This document shows positions 45,398-55,043 of a stretch of DNA of 64,000 nucleotides, piece after piece (the stretch's first letter is position 1; the number at the start of each line of letters is the position of its first letter). The notes beneath the pieces were generated by a model that worked only from the letters and a program-made list of their open reading frames with translations, did not search any database and was not told the DNA's origin. A program made the translations under genes and the position numbers. Origin of the DNA: Dehalococcoidia bacterium. Lineage in GTDB: Bacteria; Chloroflexota; Dehalococcoidia; Lucifugimonadales; Australimonadaceae. The stretch covers positions 293,651 to 357,650 of the forward strand of contig JAJEFD010000009.1 of the NCBI GenBank assembly GCA_022820645.1. The letters are read 5' to 3'.

Positions 45398-46075
45398 ATG
45401 ACCACCGATAACCACGACCCCATCGCACGGCTGACGCTCGACGCGGACGCCGTGGCCCTGACCGCTGCGCTGCTCGCGCTGGACGCGGACGCCGGCGCCC
45501 GCGTGCTGCTGCTCTCCGGCGACTGGAGCGCCGCTGGCGCCAGCCTGCGCGACGCATCCGACGACGACCCCGTCGCCGCCCTGGCGGCCCTCCGCATCCC
45601 CGTCATTGCGTGGGTGGACGGCGACTGCCACGACGAGGCGCTCGAACTGGCGCTGGCTGCCGACATCCGGCTCGCGGGCGAGTCGGCGGCGTTCCGCATG
45701 GGACACGCGCGCGAGGGACGCATCCCCTCGCACGGCGGGACGCAGCGGCTTACCCGAGCGGTGGGCCGGGGGCAGGCGCTGCGCCTCCTGCTCACCGGCG
45801 AGACCCTCGACGCCGACGAGGCGTTCCGCACCGGGCTCGTGCACGACATTGGCGTCGTGGAGGACGCCGAGGAACTCGCTGCGGCGATCGCTGACGCGGG
45901 GCCCGTCGCGGCGCAGTACGTGAAGGAGGCCATCGCCGCGTCCGCCGACCTCCCGCTGCGCGACGGCATGCGACTGGAGGCCGACCTGAGCATCCTGCTG
46001 CACTCGACCGCCGACCGCGCCGAGGGGCTGCGCGCGTTCGCGGAGAAGCGCAAGCCCCGGTTCGAGGGGCGATGA
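45398..46075 (+). CDS. Enoyl-CoA hydratase/isomerase (crotonase) family, shortened
   Basis: The 225-residue crotonase-fold protein has the oxyanion-hole region around VIAWVDGDCHDEALELALAADIRLAGESAAF and the GRIPSHGGTQRLTRAVG stretch. The N-terminal CoA-binding part is shorter and less conserved than in the next gene, so it may be a specialised or weakened enzyme. It overlaps the second crotonase gene by four bases (ATGA). Confidence 0.75.
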   Translation: MTTDNHDPIARLTLDADAVALTAALLALDADAGARVLLLSGDWSAAGASLRDASDDDPVAALAALRIPVIAWVDGDCHDEALELALAADIRLAGESAAFRMGHAREGRIPSHGGTQRLTRAVGRGQALRLLLTGETLDADEAFRTGLVHDIGVVEDAEELAAAIADAGPVAAQYVKEAIAASADLPLRDGMRLEADLSILLHSTADRAEGLRAFAEKRKPRFEGR

Positions 46076-46788
46076 GTGCCTTCGAGACGCTGCGCTACGA
46101 GAAACGCGACGGTATCGCAGTCGTCACGCTGTGCCGCCCCGAGGCGATCAACGCCTTCAACGTGCGGATGCGGGACGAGCTCTCCGAGGCGCTCGGCGCG
46201 GTGCGCGACGACGCCGAGGTGCGCGGCCTGCTCATCGCCGGCGACGGCGAGCGCGGCTTCTGCGCGGGCGCGGACCTCACCGAGTTCGGCACCGCGCCGT
46301 CGCAGGCCGTCGCCCGCTACGTGCGCTGGGCGCGCGACCTCTGGAGCGCCCTGGCGGAGCTGCCGAAGCCAACGATGGCCGCCGTGCACGGCTACTGCTT
46401 CGGCTCCGGCCTCGAGATCGCGGCACTCTGCGACCTCCGCGTCGCGTCGCAGGACGCCGTCTTCGCGCTGCCGGAGGCGTCGCTCGGCCTCATCCCCGCC
46501 GCGGGCGGGACCCAATCGCTGCCGCGCATCGTCGGTCTGCCGCGCGCGATGGAACTCGCGCTCACCGGCAGGCGGATGACGTCGGGCGAGGCGGTACGCG
46601 CCGGATTCGTCGACTGGCTCGTGCCCCGCGAGCAGCTCCACGTCGTGGCCGAGGCGCGACTCCGCGACGTTGCGTCAGCGCCCGCCGGGGCGCTCGCGCT
46701 GGCGAAGCGCGCGGTCAACGAGGGCGCCGACCTGACGCTCGCCGACGGCCTGCGGCTTGAACGGCGGCTCGCCGCCCGGTTACGCTAG
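46072..46788 (+). CDS. Enoyl-CoA hydratase/isomerase (crotonase) family
   Basis: The 238-residue protein shows standard crotonase motifs: GERGFCAGADL (first oxyanion loop), AAVHGYCFGSGLEIAALCDLRVAS and PEASLGLIPAAGGTQSLPRIVG with the usual glutamate. It hydrates or isomerises an acyl-CoA. Translationally coupled to the preceding crotonase and followed by an acyl-CoA synthetase, forming a three-gene acid-activation and beta-oxidation-type operon. Confidence 0.88.
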   Translation: MSAFETLRYEKRDGIAVVTLCRPEAINAFNVRMRDELSEALGAVRDDAEVRGLLIAGDGERGFCAGADLTEFGTAPSQAVARYVRWARDLWSALAELPKPTMAAVHGYCFGSGLEIAALCDLRVASQDAVFALPEASLGLIPAAGGTQSLPRIVGLPRAMELALTGRRMTSGEAVRAGFVDWLVPREQLHVVAEARLRDVASAPAGALALAKRAVNEGADLTLADGLRLERRLAARLR

Positions 46789-46825
46789 CCTGCCACGGGC
46801 GCGTTCCGCCCGCCGGAGAACTGCC

Positions 46826-48376
46826 CTGCACACCCACGACATCCTCACTATCGCCGCCGCCATCGTGCCGGAGCGCGCCGCGCTCGTCCACGACGGCGTC
46901 ACGCTCACGTACGCCGGGCTCGCCGACCGCGCTAACCGGCTCGCCAACGCGCTCGCGACGCAGGGAGTGGGGCAGGGTGACCGCGTCGCCGTCATGGACG
47001 TGAATACCCCCGTGCACTTCGAGGCGTACTTCGCCGCCGCGCGGCTGGACGCGGTCTACGTCCCGCTGAACTTCCGGGGCCACGGCGAGGAGGTCGGCTA
47101 TCCGTTGCGCCACGCGTCGCCGAAGGCGATCGTTGCGGGCGAACGGTACGCGCCGCTCATCGCGGGGCTGGGCAGCGACGCCGCGTCCGCGAGCGTTCTT
47201 GCCGTCGAGGGCGCCGCGCCGGACGGCTGGCGCTCGTACGAGGCGCTGGTGTCGGCAGGGGATGAGGACGAGATGCGCTTCCCGGAGGGCTCGCCCGAGG
47301 ATACGGCGGTGCTGCTCTTCACGGCGGGAACGACCGGCCAGCCGAAGGCGGTGATGCTCTCGCACGACAGCTTCACGTCGTTCATGCTCGCGAACATGGA
47401 GCCGCCCGACCCGGAGGTGGAGGAGCGCACGCTGCTGACGCTGCCGCTCTACCACATCGCCGGACTGCAGGCCGCGCTCGCGGGCGTCTTCGGCGGGCGC
47501 ACCATCGTCCTGCAGCGCCAGTTCGAGCCGCATGAGTGGATGGCGCTGGTGCAGGAGCACCGCATCGAGCGCGCGCTCATCGTCCCCACGATGCTCAAGC
47601 AGCTGCTCGACCACCCGGAGTTCCCGGCGCACGACCTCTCCAGCCTGCGCGTGCTGACCTACGGCGGAGCGTCGATGCCTCCGCCGGTCATCGAGCGGGC
47701 GGTCGCGGCGATGCCGGGCGTGCAGTTCATCAACGCGTTCGGCCAGACGGAGACCGGCTCGACGATCGCGATGGTGCCGCCGGAGGACCACGTCCTGGAC
47801 GGGCCGCCGGACGTCGTCGAGAAGCGCCGACGCCACCTGCGGAGCATCGGCAGGCCGCTGCCGGACGTCGAGGTGCGTATCGTCGACGAGGACGGCCACG
47901 AGTTGCCGGCGGGAGAGCAGGGCGAGATCGCGGCGCGCGGCCCCCGACTGATGCGCGGCTACTGGGGGCAGCCGGATGCGACGGCCCAGACGGTGCACGG
48001 CGGCTGGCTCTTCACCGGCGACCTCGGCTACATGGACGAGGACGGCTACATCTACCTCACCGGCCGCGCGAAGGACTTCATCAAGCGCGGGGGCGAGATG
48101 GTCGCGCCGGAGGAGATCGAGCACCTGCTGCACGCCTGCCCCGGCGTCGAGGAGTGCGCCGTCATCGGCGTGCCGGACGAGACCTGGGGCGAGCGCGTCA
48201 TGGCGGTCGTCGTCGCGACGCCGGGCGCCGAGCCGTCGGAGGAGTCGCTGCTCGACGCCTGCCACACCCTCGCGCGCTTCAAGCGCCCGGAGCAGGTCGC
48301 CTTCGTGTCGGAACTCCCGCGCAACGCCCTCGGCAAGGTGCTCAAGAACGAGTTGCGCACCAGGTTTGGGGGTTGA
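46826..48376 (+). CDS. Acyl-CoA synthetase (AMP-forming)
   Basis: The roughly 516-residue ANL-superfamily ligase has the P-loop [38 protein letters not shown], the [27 protein letters not shown] hinge and a late catalytic lysine in [13 protein letters not shown]. It activates a carboxylic acid through an acyl-AMP. The start is unclear: no ATG exists near the conserved [11 protein letters not shown], so CTG at 46826 (GGAGA upstream) or TTG at 46757 (overlapping the crotonase gene) must be used. Same operon as the crotonases. Confidence 0.88.
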   Translation: MHTHDILTIAAAIVPERAALVHDGVTLTYAGLADRANRLANALATQGVGQGDRVAVMDVNTPVHFEAYFAAARLDAVYVPLNFRGHGEEVGYPLRHASPKAIVAGERYAPLIAGLGSDAASASVLAVEGAAPDGWRSYEALVSAGDEDEMRFPEGSPEDTAVLLFTAGTTGQPKAVMLSHDSFTSFMLANMEPPDPEVEERTLLTLPLYHIAGLQAALAGVFGGRTIVLQRQFEPHEWMALVQEHRIERALIVPTMLKQLLDHPEFPAHDLSSLRVLTYGGASMPPPVIERAVAAMPGVQFINAFGQTETGSTIAMVPPEDHVLDGPPDVVEKRRRHLRSIGRPLPDVEVRIVDEDGHELPAGEQGEIAARGPRLMRGYWGQPDATAQTVHGGWLFTGDLGYMDEDGYIYLTGRAKDFIKRGGEMVAPEEIEHLLHACPGVEECAVIGVPDETWGERVMAVVVATPGAEPSEESLLDACHTLARFKRPEQVAFVSELPRNALGKVLKNELRTRFGG

Positions 48377-48423
48377 ATCACCCCATGCTGGGCTCACTAC
48401 ATTATCGGAGGGAGACCCACCTC

Positions 48424-50475
48424 TTGCGAGTCCTCGTACTGCTCTGCCTCACGTTCCTTACACTTGGGCTCGCCGCATGCGCTTCCCCTACTCCGACGCC
48501 CGTGCCTACTCCAACGCCGACGCCCACCGCAACCCCTACGCCAACTGTCACCCCCACACCCACCAGCACGCCGACGCCAACGCCCGTTCCCACATCCACG
48601 CCGACACCCACTCCGACGTCGACGCCAACGCCGACGGTCACCCCCACTCCAACAGCAACCGCAACCCCTACTGCAACTCCTACCCCGACACCGAGCCCAA
48701 CCCCGACGCCAGTGCCCTCTCTGGAGCGGGACCTCGCCGTGCTGCTATCGATACGGGATGCGCTCAGGGGAACGGCGACACTCAACTGGAGTGAGGGCGT
48801 TCCTGTACGGGAGTGGGAGGGCATAGAGGTCGGCGAAGCACGGCGTGTGACAGCGCTGGATCTGCAAGGCAGAGGACTCTCGGGAGAGATTCCGCCGGAG
48901 TTGGGGAACCTGACGGCCTTACAGGAGCTGAAGCTCGAGCACAACGAGCTTGTCGGCGGGATACCGCCGGAGATTGGCGGCTTGGCGAATTTGCAGAGGC
49001 TGTGGCTGGACGATAACCGGCTCACAGGCGGGATCCCGCCGGAACTGGGGAATCTGGGAAGTCTCGAAACGCTTGCCTTGAGCCGCAATCATCTCACGGG
49101 AGCAATCCCGCCGGAACTAGGGGCTTTGGCGAGCCTGACGCGGCTGTACCTGAGCGGCAACCAGTTCACTGGCGCAATCCCGGCAGAATTAGGCGCGCTG
49201 GCGAATCTGGAGCATATGAACCTGTACGATAATCATCTCACGGGCCCAATCCCACCTGAACTGGGGAGATTGGCGCGGCTGAGAAGCCTGCTGCTGTTCG
49301 ACAACCAACTCTCGGGGACAGTCCCGCCGGGATTGAGTAGAGCGTCGAATCTGCAGGACTTGCATCTGCGCGGCAACCAGCTCACCGGCGCAATCCCTTC
49401 TGAGATAGGCACCATGGCCAACCTGCGGCAGCTGGGTTTGAGCAGCAACCAGCTTACCGGCGCAATTCCCCCGACTCTAGGCGCTCTGGCCGACCTCGAG
49501 AGCCTCTCGCTTAGCCACAACCAGCTCACCGGAACGATCCCACCGGAACTGGGTTTCTTGACAAATCTGCAGTCCTTGACGCTGAACGGCAATCTGCTTA
49601 CCGGCAGTATCCCGCCGGAACTGGGCCGCCTGATCCGCTTGGGAGTCCTATGGCTGCGTGATAATCAGATCACCGGCCCGCTCCCGGCAGAGCTGAGCGC
49701 CCTGACCGAGCTGCGGCAACTGACGCTAACCGACAACCGGATCACCGGAACGATCCCGCGTGAATGGGGGAGCCTGACTCGGCTGCGCTACCTGGACATG
49801 AGCGGTAATCAACTCTCAGGGATGATCCCGCCGGAACTGAGCAGAGCGTCAAACCTGCAAGAATTGCATCTGCGCTTCAACCGGCTCACCGGGACAATCC
49901 CTGCGGAGCTGGGTGGATTGACGAACTTGGAGAAGCTGGACATTCAGGGCAACCAGCTCACCGGGGCGATTCCGGGGGAACTGGGCGGGATGACGAACTT
50001 GCGGTACCTGGACTTGCGGAACAATCAGCTCGCGGGCGCACTCCCGCCTGCTCTCGGCTCTTTGACGTCTCTGCAACAGTTGTGGCTGAGCAGCAATCAA
50101 CTCACGGGCGCAATTCCGCCGGAGCTTGCTGGTCTGACCAACCTGACGGCGCTAAGCATGGGTTACAACCAGCTCACCGGGGCGATTCCCGGAGAACTGA
50201 GTAGGCTGACGAACCTGCAGTCCTTGTCTCTGGATGGCAATCGACTCAGTGGCGCCATTCCGCCGGAGTTGGGGCGTCTGGCGGGTCTGCGCTACCTGCA
50301 GTTGGGCAGCAACCAACTCACCGGTGAGATACCTGCTGAGCTTGGCGCACTTACGAACCTGAACATACTGGAGCTTGGCCCCAACGCCTTCTCTCCCACC
50401 GCGTGCGTACCCTCTCCCCTTCGCAACATCCCGAACCTGAGCATGGGCAGGCTCCCCATCCCGTTCTGCAACTAG
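48424..50475 (+). CDS. Leucine-rich-repeat lipoprotein, about 21 repeats
   Basis: The 683-residue lipoprotein starts with TTG at 48424 (GGAGGGAG eight bases upstream), has a signal ending LGLAAC and a Pro-Thr linker of about 75 residues. An LRR-N-terminal-like stretch ([15 protein letters not shown]) and about 21 units of 24 residues with the plant-type pattern LxxLxLxxNxLTGxIPxELGxL follow. It ends shortly after the last repeat, with two Cys in the closing 25 residues (ACVPS and FCN). A surface-exposed ligand or adhesion role is inferred. An upstream ATG at 48385 is possible but would place the signal too far inside. Confidence 0.88.
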   Translation: MRVLVLLCLTFLTLGLAACASPTPTPVPTPTPTPTATPTPTVTPTPTSTPTPTPVPTSTPTPTPTSTPTPTVTPTPTATATPTATPTPTPSPTPTPVPSLERDLAVLLSIRDALRGTATLNWSEGVPVREWEGIEVGEARRVTALDLQGRGLSGEIPPELGNLTALQELKLEHNELVGGIPPEIGGLANLQRLWLDDNRLTGGIPPELGNLGSLETLALSRNHLTGAIPPELGALASLTRLYLSGNQFTGAIPAELGALANLEHMNLYDNHLTGPIPPELGRLARLRSLLLFDNQLSGTVPPGLSRASNLQDLHLRGNQLTGAIPSEIGTMANLRQLGLSSNQLTGAIPPTLGALADLESLSLSHNQLTGTIPPELGFLTNLQSLTLNGNLLTGSIPPELGRLIRLGVLWLRDNQITGPLPAELSALTELRQLTLTDNRITGTIPREWGSLTRLRYLDMSGNQLSGMIPPELSRASNLQELHLRFNRLTGTIPAELGGLTNLEKLDIQGNQLTGAIPGELGGMTNLRYLDLRNNQLAGALPPALGSLTSLQQLWLSSNQLTGAIPPELAGLTNLTALSMGYNQLTGAIPGELSRLTNLQSLSLDGNRLSGAIPPELGRLAGLRYLQLGSNQLTGEIPAELGALTNLNILELGPNAFSPTACVPSPLRNIPNLSMGRLPIPFCN

Positions 50476-50579
50476 CCGGGCACGGCTGGGCGATGGTCTC
50501 CACGAGGTTCCGACGTCAGAGGACAGTCCGATAGGAGGAGCGGAGGTGGCACTGGGGCGTCGGTTATGAGTTCAGTATC

Positions 50580-50604
50580 GCGTGGTGAGCCAGTCGAACC
50601 ACGC
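50580..50604 (+). repeat. Short dispersed palindrome
   Basis: GCGTGGT (50580-50586) and ACCACGC (50598-50604) flank GAGCCAGTCGA. The core resembles a short repeat commonly scattered in Chloroflexota genomes (from memory). It lies upstream of the lipoprotein start. Confidence 0.45.
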
Positions 50605-50649
50605 CCGTGTGCTAGACTCGCCGCCACTCTAGGATGGGAGACTCCCCTT

Positions 50650-51459
50650 TTGCGAACGCCAGCGCTCCTCGCTTTGACGCTCCTTGCGCTCGCGTTCGCG
50701 GCGTGTGACTCCGCCCCGCCTATCCCAACACCCACACCTACCCCCACGTCCACGCCCACACCTACAGCTACTCCCACGCCCACGCCAACGGCGACACCCA
50801 CACCCGTACCTACGCCCACACCTACTCCCACACTCACACCTACGCCGACTCCGACACTCACGCCGACTCCGACACCTACGCCGACTCCGACACCTACGGC
50901 GACTCCGACACCTACGGCGACGCCCACGCCAACGCCCACACCCACGCCTGACTTCTCTGGCAGGACCATTCGAGTGATAGCGAATAGTTCGGTCGGTTCC
51001 AGCCATGACGCCGTAGGTCGCGTGATAGCAACGTACATGGATGGATATATTCTGGGCGGTCCTCGTATCGTCTATAACAATCAGCCTGACAGGCAGCGGG
51101 AATACCTGTTCGCAGCTACCGAAGCCCCAAAGGACGGGACCTATATCTCCTGGACGCGGTCCCTGCAGGTTGAACTGGGTTTCGAGGAAAGCACCGGACA
51201 CACAAAGCTCAGCAGCTTTCAGGCAGTCGGGTCGGTGTCAACGCCGCCCGAATGGTCGTTCTGGCTCCCCCCGGGAACGCCGGACCATATCGCCGATGTG
51301 ATTGCTGACGCTTTCGAAGAGGCAGTGACTACTGACAGGAAACTGATCGCACTGATAGAGCCGTATATGCAACAGGTGGACCAACGCCCGGATTGGCTGG
51401 ACAGAGACGCGCTATATGCAGCGGTGCTCGAGAGGGAGCGGCAGTTTCCCGATCCTTGA
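50650..51459 (+). CDS. TctC-like solute-binding lipoprotein with Pro-Thr linker
   Basis: The 269-residue protein starts with TTG at 50650, in a context like that of the LRR gene, with a signal ending LAFAAC and a Pro-Thr linker of about 75 residues. The C-terminal part resembles tripartite tricarboxylate receptors: [19 protein letters not shown] at its start and [22 protein letters not shown] later. At about 165 residues it is much shorter than TctC (about 300), so a middle portion is missing. Substrate binding may be lost. No transport partners are adjacent. Confidence 0.6.
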   Translation: MRTPALLALTLLALAFAACDSAPPIPTPTPTPTSTPTPTATPTPTPTATPTPVPTPTPTPTLTPTPTPTLTPTPTPTPTPTPTATPTPTATPTPTPTPTPDFSGRTIRVIANSSVGSSHDAVGRVIATYMDGYILGGPRIVYNNQPDRQREYLFAATEAPKDGTYISWTRSLQVELGFEESTGHTKLSSFQAVGSVSTPPEWSFWLPPGTPDHIADVIADAFEEAVTTDRKLIALIEPYMQQVDQRPDWLDRDALYAAVLERERQFPDP

Positions 51460-51954
51460 ACGTGTCACAGGCTCCCATCCCCACATGTGACATCCGCCCC
51501 TTCCCCCGTCACCCCACGACCGCGTACGCTGTCTCCGTGACGCAAGCGGTTGGCAGTCTTCCCCTCCTCGATCCCTCCGGGGCTGTGTCGCACGCTGCCG
51601 TATCCCAGCCGCACCCCGTCCTGGCGCAGGCGCGATACACCACAACAGGGTCGCAGGCGGGCCGTCGGGACCAGGAGTGGAAACGACGGGATGCGACACT
51701 TTGCGCCACATAAATGTAATAGGAAACCCCGGTGCCCGGCATGACAGAGTCTCATCCTGTCCATCCATGTGATTGCCGGTTTGAGATTTGTGACACCGGC
51801 CCCTTACGAGGTCGGGGAGGGCGAGTGTAGGCTGGTTGCATAACCTATACGGCGTGGGGATGACCCCACGATATCGCGCGAGGGGACGAGCCCCCGGTCA
51901 TCAGACGAGGCCGGGGGCTTGTTGTGTCTCCGGCGCATGGAAGGAGGAGGAGCG
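51460..51954 (+). promoter_or_regulatory. Long intergenic leader with dyads and two hairpins
   Basis: The 495-bp region holds TGTCACA (51463-51469) and TGTGACA (51486-51492) as an inverted pair with a 16-nt spacer. A further TGTGACA lies at 51789-51795. Two stem-loops follow: CGTGGGG-ATGA-CCCCACG (51853-51870) and AGCCCCCGG/CCGGGGGCT (51889-51919), the latter followed by TTGTTGTG like a terminator. No credible coding frame is seen in the rest. Confidence 0.55.
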
Positions 51955-52416
51955 ATGGCAGACGAGCAACGGCGGAGAAGCGAATACGCGCCAACGGTGC
52001 GTCCGAGGGCGGCGCGGCAGGACGGCTTGCGGCGGTATACGCCCGGCTACCTGGTCGACCTGTCCGACACCCAGACGAGGTTCTTCAGCGATCCGGGCCG
52101 CTCGACGAGCCGCGTCACCCTGCTGCGCCCCGGCACGGGCAAGCGGCTGCGCCTCATCAACCTCACCATCCACCAGCCGACGTCCGACAACCTCCACTTC
52201 TGCGAGGTCTACTTCGGCACCGGCGCAACCATCGCGTCGAGCCCGCGCAAGGCGATCGACTACGTGCGCGTGCCGGACCACGGCTCGGGCTCGACCCGTA
52301 CGTGGGGGCGGGGCGCGGGCCCGGCGGGCGCGAGGAACGAGCCGCTCAGCTTCCGCTGGATAACGCGGCCGACCACGTCGCACAAGTTCATCGTCGAATA
52401 CACGGAGGAGCGCTGA
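51955..52416 (+). CDS. Small basic protein of a phage-like cassette
   Basis: The 153-residue protein is basic and rich in beta-prone sequence, with no recognised motif. The central part KRLRLINLTIHQPTSDNLHFCEVYFGTGATIASS looks like a beta-sandwich strand series. AAGGAGGAGGAG precedes the ATG at 51955. Only two bases separate it from the head-tail-connector-like gene, so a virion or tail-related role is a guess from context. Confidence 0.55.
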   Translation: MADEQRRRSEYAPTVRPRAARQDGLRRYTPGYLVDLSDTQTRFFSDPGRSTSRVTLLRPGTGKRLRLINLTIHQPTSDNLHFCEVYFGTGATIASSPRKAIDYVRVPDHGSGSTRTWGRGAGPAGARNEPLSFRWITRPTTSHKFIVEYTEER

Positions 52417-52418
52417 TC

Positions 52419-53240
52419 ATGGGCACGGAAGCATACCGCTCGCTGTACGGAGACCTGACCAAGTTGAAGGATGCGTCGCTGTTGGACAATCCGGCAGGCG
52501 GCAGCGGTGCCGACGTTGCGCTGCTCAGCCTGCTGCTCGCGGTGTCGGAGGCGGTCGACCGTCACTGCAACCGCCACTTCTACGCGCTCACCGAGACGCG
52601 CTGGTTCGACGGCACCGGCGAGGCGGTGCTTACGCTGCCGGACACCATCGCGGTCTCGTCGGTGCGCTCGGACGACGACGAGACCGGCAACTACCGCACG
52701 GCGTGGCAGTCGTCGGAGTACCAGCTGCTGCCCCTGAACGCGTCGCCGGAGGAGCACTGGGGCAGGCCGTACCACACGCTCCGGGTGCGGGGCAACGGCC
52801 CGCGCCAGCGGTTCGAGCGCGGCCCCGCCCGCTACGAGGTGCGCGGCAGATGGGGCTTCGGCGAGCGGCTGGAGCATGCGCGCTCGCGGCTCCGGAGCAG
52901 CCTGAGCGAGACCGCGACGCTGCTGGACGTGAGCAACGGCTCCGACTTCGCGGTGGGACAGACGATAGCCGCGGGCTCCGAGCGGATGCTCGTGCGCACC
53001 GTCTCATCCAACCGGCTCACGGTGACGCGGGGGCTGAACGGCACGTCTCCGCAGCAGCACCAGCTCAACGGCACGCTCTACATCGTGCGGTGGCCCGCGC
53101 CGGTGGAGCGGGCTGCGCTCATCAACGCGGCGCGCCTGTGGACGCGCGCCCCCGCCTTCGAGCCGTTCTACGTCGACGCGGACCTCGACACGGACGTCCG
53201 CCTGCTGCTCGAACCCTACCGCCTGGGAGGTGTGGCATGA
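52419..53240 (+). CDS. Phage head-tail connector-like protein
   Basis: The 273-residue protein has an N-terminal helical region typical of gp6-type connectors (LLSLLLAVSEAVDRHCNRHFYALTETRWFDGTGE in part), followed by LTLPDTIAVSSV and a Y-Q-L-L-PLNASP strand, as in phage adaptor proteins. A beta-rich insertion (about 165-225) precedes a closing helix with RAALINAARLWTRAPAF. It joins portal and tail in phages. The start ATG at 52419 follows the previous stop at once. Confidence 0.65.
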   Translation: MGTEAYRSLYGDLTKLKDASLLDNPAGGSGADVALLSLLLAVSEAVDRHCNRHFYALTETRWFDGTGEAVLTLPDTIAVSSVRSDDDETGNYRTAWQSSEYQLLPLNASPEEHWGRPYHTLRVRGNGPRQRFERGPARYEVRGRWGFGERLEHARSRLRSSLSETATLLDVSNGSDFAVGQTIAAGSERMLVRTVSSNRLTVTRGLNGTSPQQHQLNGTLYIVRWPAPVERAALINAARLWTRAPAFEPFYVDADLDTDVRLLLEPYRLGGVA

Positions 53241-53524
53241 CTACGGTGCTGACACAGAAGGAACGGCTCGCCGCCCTGGAGGCGGAGAGCGAGGCGCACG
53301 CCCGCGAACACGAACTGACCGAGCGCGTCTGGTCCGCCAAGCTCGATGCCATCGACGCCCGCCTGCGGGGCATCGAGCGCTTCCTGCTCGACACGCCCGC
53401 CCACGACGTCGACGGCTACGAGGGCTGGCGCCTCCACCGCCGCGACCTCATGATCATCAGCAGCAGCGCCGGCATCACCTCGCTCATCTGGCTCTTCGTA
53501 GAGATCGGCCTCCGCCTCGTCTGA
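53237..53524 (+). CDS. Coiled-coil protein with C-terminal membrane helix
   Basis: The 95-residue protein has an N-terminal coiled coil (about residues 5-50, ERLAALEAESEAHAREHE) and a hydrophobic stretch at the C-terminus (about 73-93, IISSSAGITSLIWLFVEIGL). It overlaps the connector gene by four bases (ATGA). Small phage-cassette proteins like this can be holin-like or membrane spacers; no function can be assigned. Confidence 0.6.
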   Translation: MTTVLTQKERLAALEAESEAHAREHELTERVWSAKLDAIDARLRGIERFLLDTPAHDVDGYEGWRLHRRDLMIISSSAGITSLIWLFVEIGLRLV

Positions 53525-53563
53525 CCCCCTCTCCCTACAAGGGGAGAGGGTTGGGGAGAGGGT
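53525..53563 (+). repeat. Dispersed CCCTCTCCC/GGGAGAGGG repeat
   Basis: CCCCCTCTCCCTACAAGGGGAGAGGG followed by TTGGGGAGAGGG is the third copy of the type found at 4281 and 37765. It starts right behind a stop codon. Confidence 0.75.
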
Positions 53564-53587
53564 ACTGCGGTGGCGTGGGGAGGCGTT

Positions 53588-53689
53588 GTCATTCCGAGCA
53601 GAGCGCAGCGGAGCCGAGGAATCTCTCGGGGGAACGCCTCATCGAGCGGGACGTCACCTGAGAGATATTTCGGCTGCGCTCAACATGAC
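53588..53689. repeat. MITE-like inverted-repeat element
   Basis: GTCATTCCGAGC...GCGCAGCGGAG...GAATCTCTCGGG (53588-53630) is mirrored by CCTGAGAGATATTTCGGCTGCGCTCAACATGAC (53657-53689, read inverted). The two arms of about 33-43 bases share most positions. A single arm recurs at 62462-62505 and a fragment near 23778. No gene is inside. Confidence 0.75.
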
Positions 53690-53720
53690 ACCCGCCCATC
53701 GCGCGGCGGGTGAGGGTTGC

Positions 53721-54986
53721 CTACGCTGCCAGCAGCTTCTCGAACCGCGCCTGCGAGCGGTACGGACCCACGACGGAGAGCCGGTACGCGCCGGGCCCGA
53801 AGTACCGCCGCGCCGCCTCCGTCACCTCGTCCGCCGTGATGCCGCGGATGCTGGCGACCACCTGCTCGGGCGTCCGCACCTCGTTCCGCAGCAGCTCCTG
53901 GCCGCCCATCCACCCCATGACGGCGCGCGTGTCCTCCAGCCGCAGGCCCAGCCGTCCTACCGCGTACTCCACGGCGCGCGACAGCTCATCCTCCGTGACG
54001 CCCTCCTGCATCCCGTACTGCTCGCGCAGGACGGCCTGCACCGCCTTGTCGGCGTTCGAGGTGTCGACGCCGCAGCTCACGAGGAGCGCGCCGCAGTCGT
54101 GGTAGTGCATCGCGCTGCTGTGCACGTCGTAGGCGAGGCCGCGCCGCTCGCGCAGTTCCACGAACAGGCGGCTGCTCATCCCCTCGCCGAGCACGGTGTT
54201 CATCATGTCCACGGCGTACCGGTCGCCGGCGTTCGCGGCAGGGCCGTCGACGGCGAGGCAGATGTGCGCCTGGTCCGTCTTCCGGTGCGCGACCTCGACG
54301 CGCACGCCGCCGTCCTCGTCCGGAAGCACCGGGCGCATCGTGAGCGTCTCCCGCGTGCGCTCGTACCCGAGGAGCGCTCCGACCCGCTCGACGACCTCCT
54401 CGTGCTCGACGTTCCCGGCGACGGCGACGACCGTGTTCGAGGGGACGTACTGCCGCGCGTGGTAGGCGGCGAGCTGCTCCTTCGTGATGCCGCCGACCGA
54501 CTCGCGCGTGCCGCCCACGTCGCGCCCCATCGGCTGGTCGGGCCAGAGCGCGTGGTCGATGAGCAGGTCGGCGAGGGAGTCGGGGTGGTCGTAGGTCATC
54601 GCCAGCTCTTCGAGGATGACGCCGCGCTCGCGTTCGACCTCGTCCGGCACGAACAGCGGGGAGTTGTACATGTCGGTGAGCACGTCGAGCGCGATGTCGA
54701 AGTGGTCGCGCGCGACCTTGGTGTAGTAGAGGGTGGCCTCGCGGTCGGTGCTGGCGTTGAGGATGCCGCCGACGGACTCGATGGCGCGGGAGATCATCTG
54801 CGGCTCGGGGCGCTTCTCCGTGCCCTTGAAGAGCATGTGCTCCAGGAAGTGGGAGGCCCCGGCGATGTCGTCGTCCTCGTACCGGGACCCCGCCCCGACG
54901 AAGATGCCGGTGGCGACGGAGCGGACGTGCGGCATGGTGCTGGAGAGCACCCGGAGGCCGTTCGGCAGGACAGTGCGTTCGTACAA
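53721..54986 (-). CDS. M16-family zinc metallopeptidase (pitrilysin-like)
   Basis: The 421-residue protein has the inverted zinc motif H46-F-L-E-H50 with a downstream glutamate in REATLYYTKV and the C-terminal RxxY-type region around YAVGRLGLRLEDTRAVMGWMG. Length is that of single-domain mitochondrial-processing-peptidase-like bacterial enzymes. It degrades peptides or processes exported proteins. AGGAGGATCG precedes the ATG. It follows serS on the same strand. Confidence 0.92.
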   Translation of the reverse strand: MYERTVLPNGLRVLSSTMPHVRSVATGIFVGAGSRYEDDDIAGASHFLEHMLFKGTEKRPEPQMISRAIESVGGILNASTDREATLYYTKVARDHFDIALDVLTDMYNSPLFVPDEVERERGVILEELAMTYDHPDSLADLLIDHALWPDQPMGRDVGGTRESVGGITKEQLAAYHARQYVPSNTVVAVAGNVEHEEVVERVGALLGYERTRETLTMRPVLPDEDGGVRVEVAHRKTDQAHICLAVDGPAANAGDRYAVDMMNTVLGEGMSSRLFVELRERRGLAYDVHSSAMHYHDCGALLVSCGVDTSNADKAVQAVLREQYGMQEGVTEDELSRAVEYAVGRLGLRLEDTRAVMGWMGGQELLRNEVRTPEQVVASIRGITADEVTEAARRYFGPGAYRLSVVGPYRSQARFEKLLAA

Positions 54987-55043
54987 TCGATCCTCCTCAG
55001 GACGATGCTATCCGAGTGGCTGCGGGCGGGCAATCGGCGGGCG

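Noticed and set aside
47536..48423. Extended N-terminus for the LRR protein
   Set aside because: It would read through the acyl-CoA synthetase gene in another frame and bury the signal peptide.
51460..51850. Short open frames on both strands in the intergenic region
   Set aside because: No ribosome site, no family features and no support from context; treated as non-coding.
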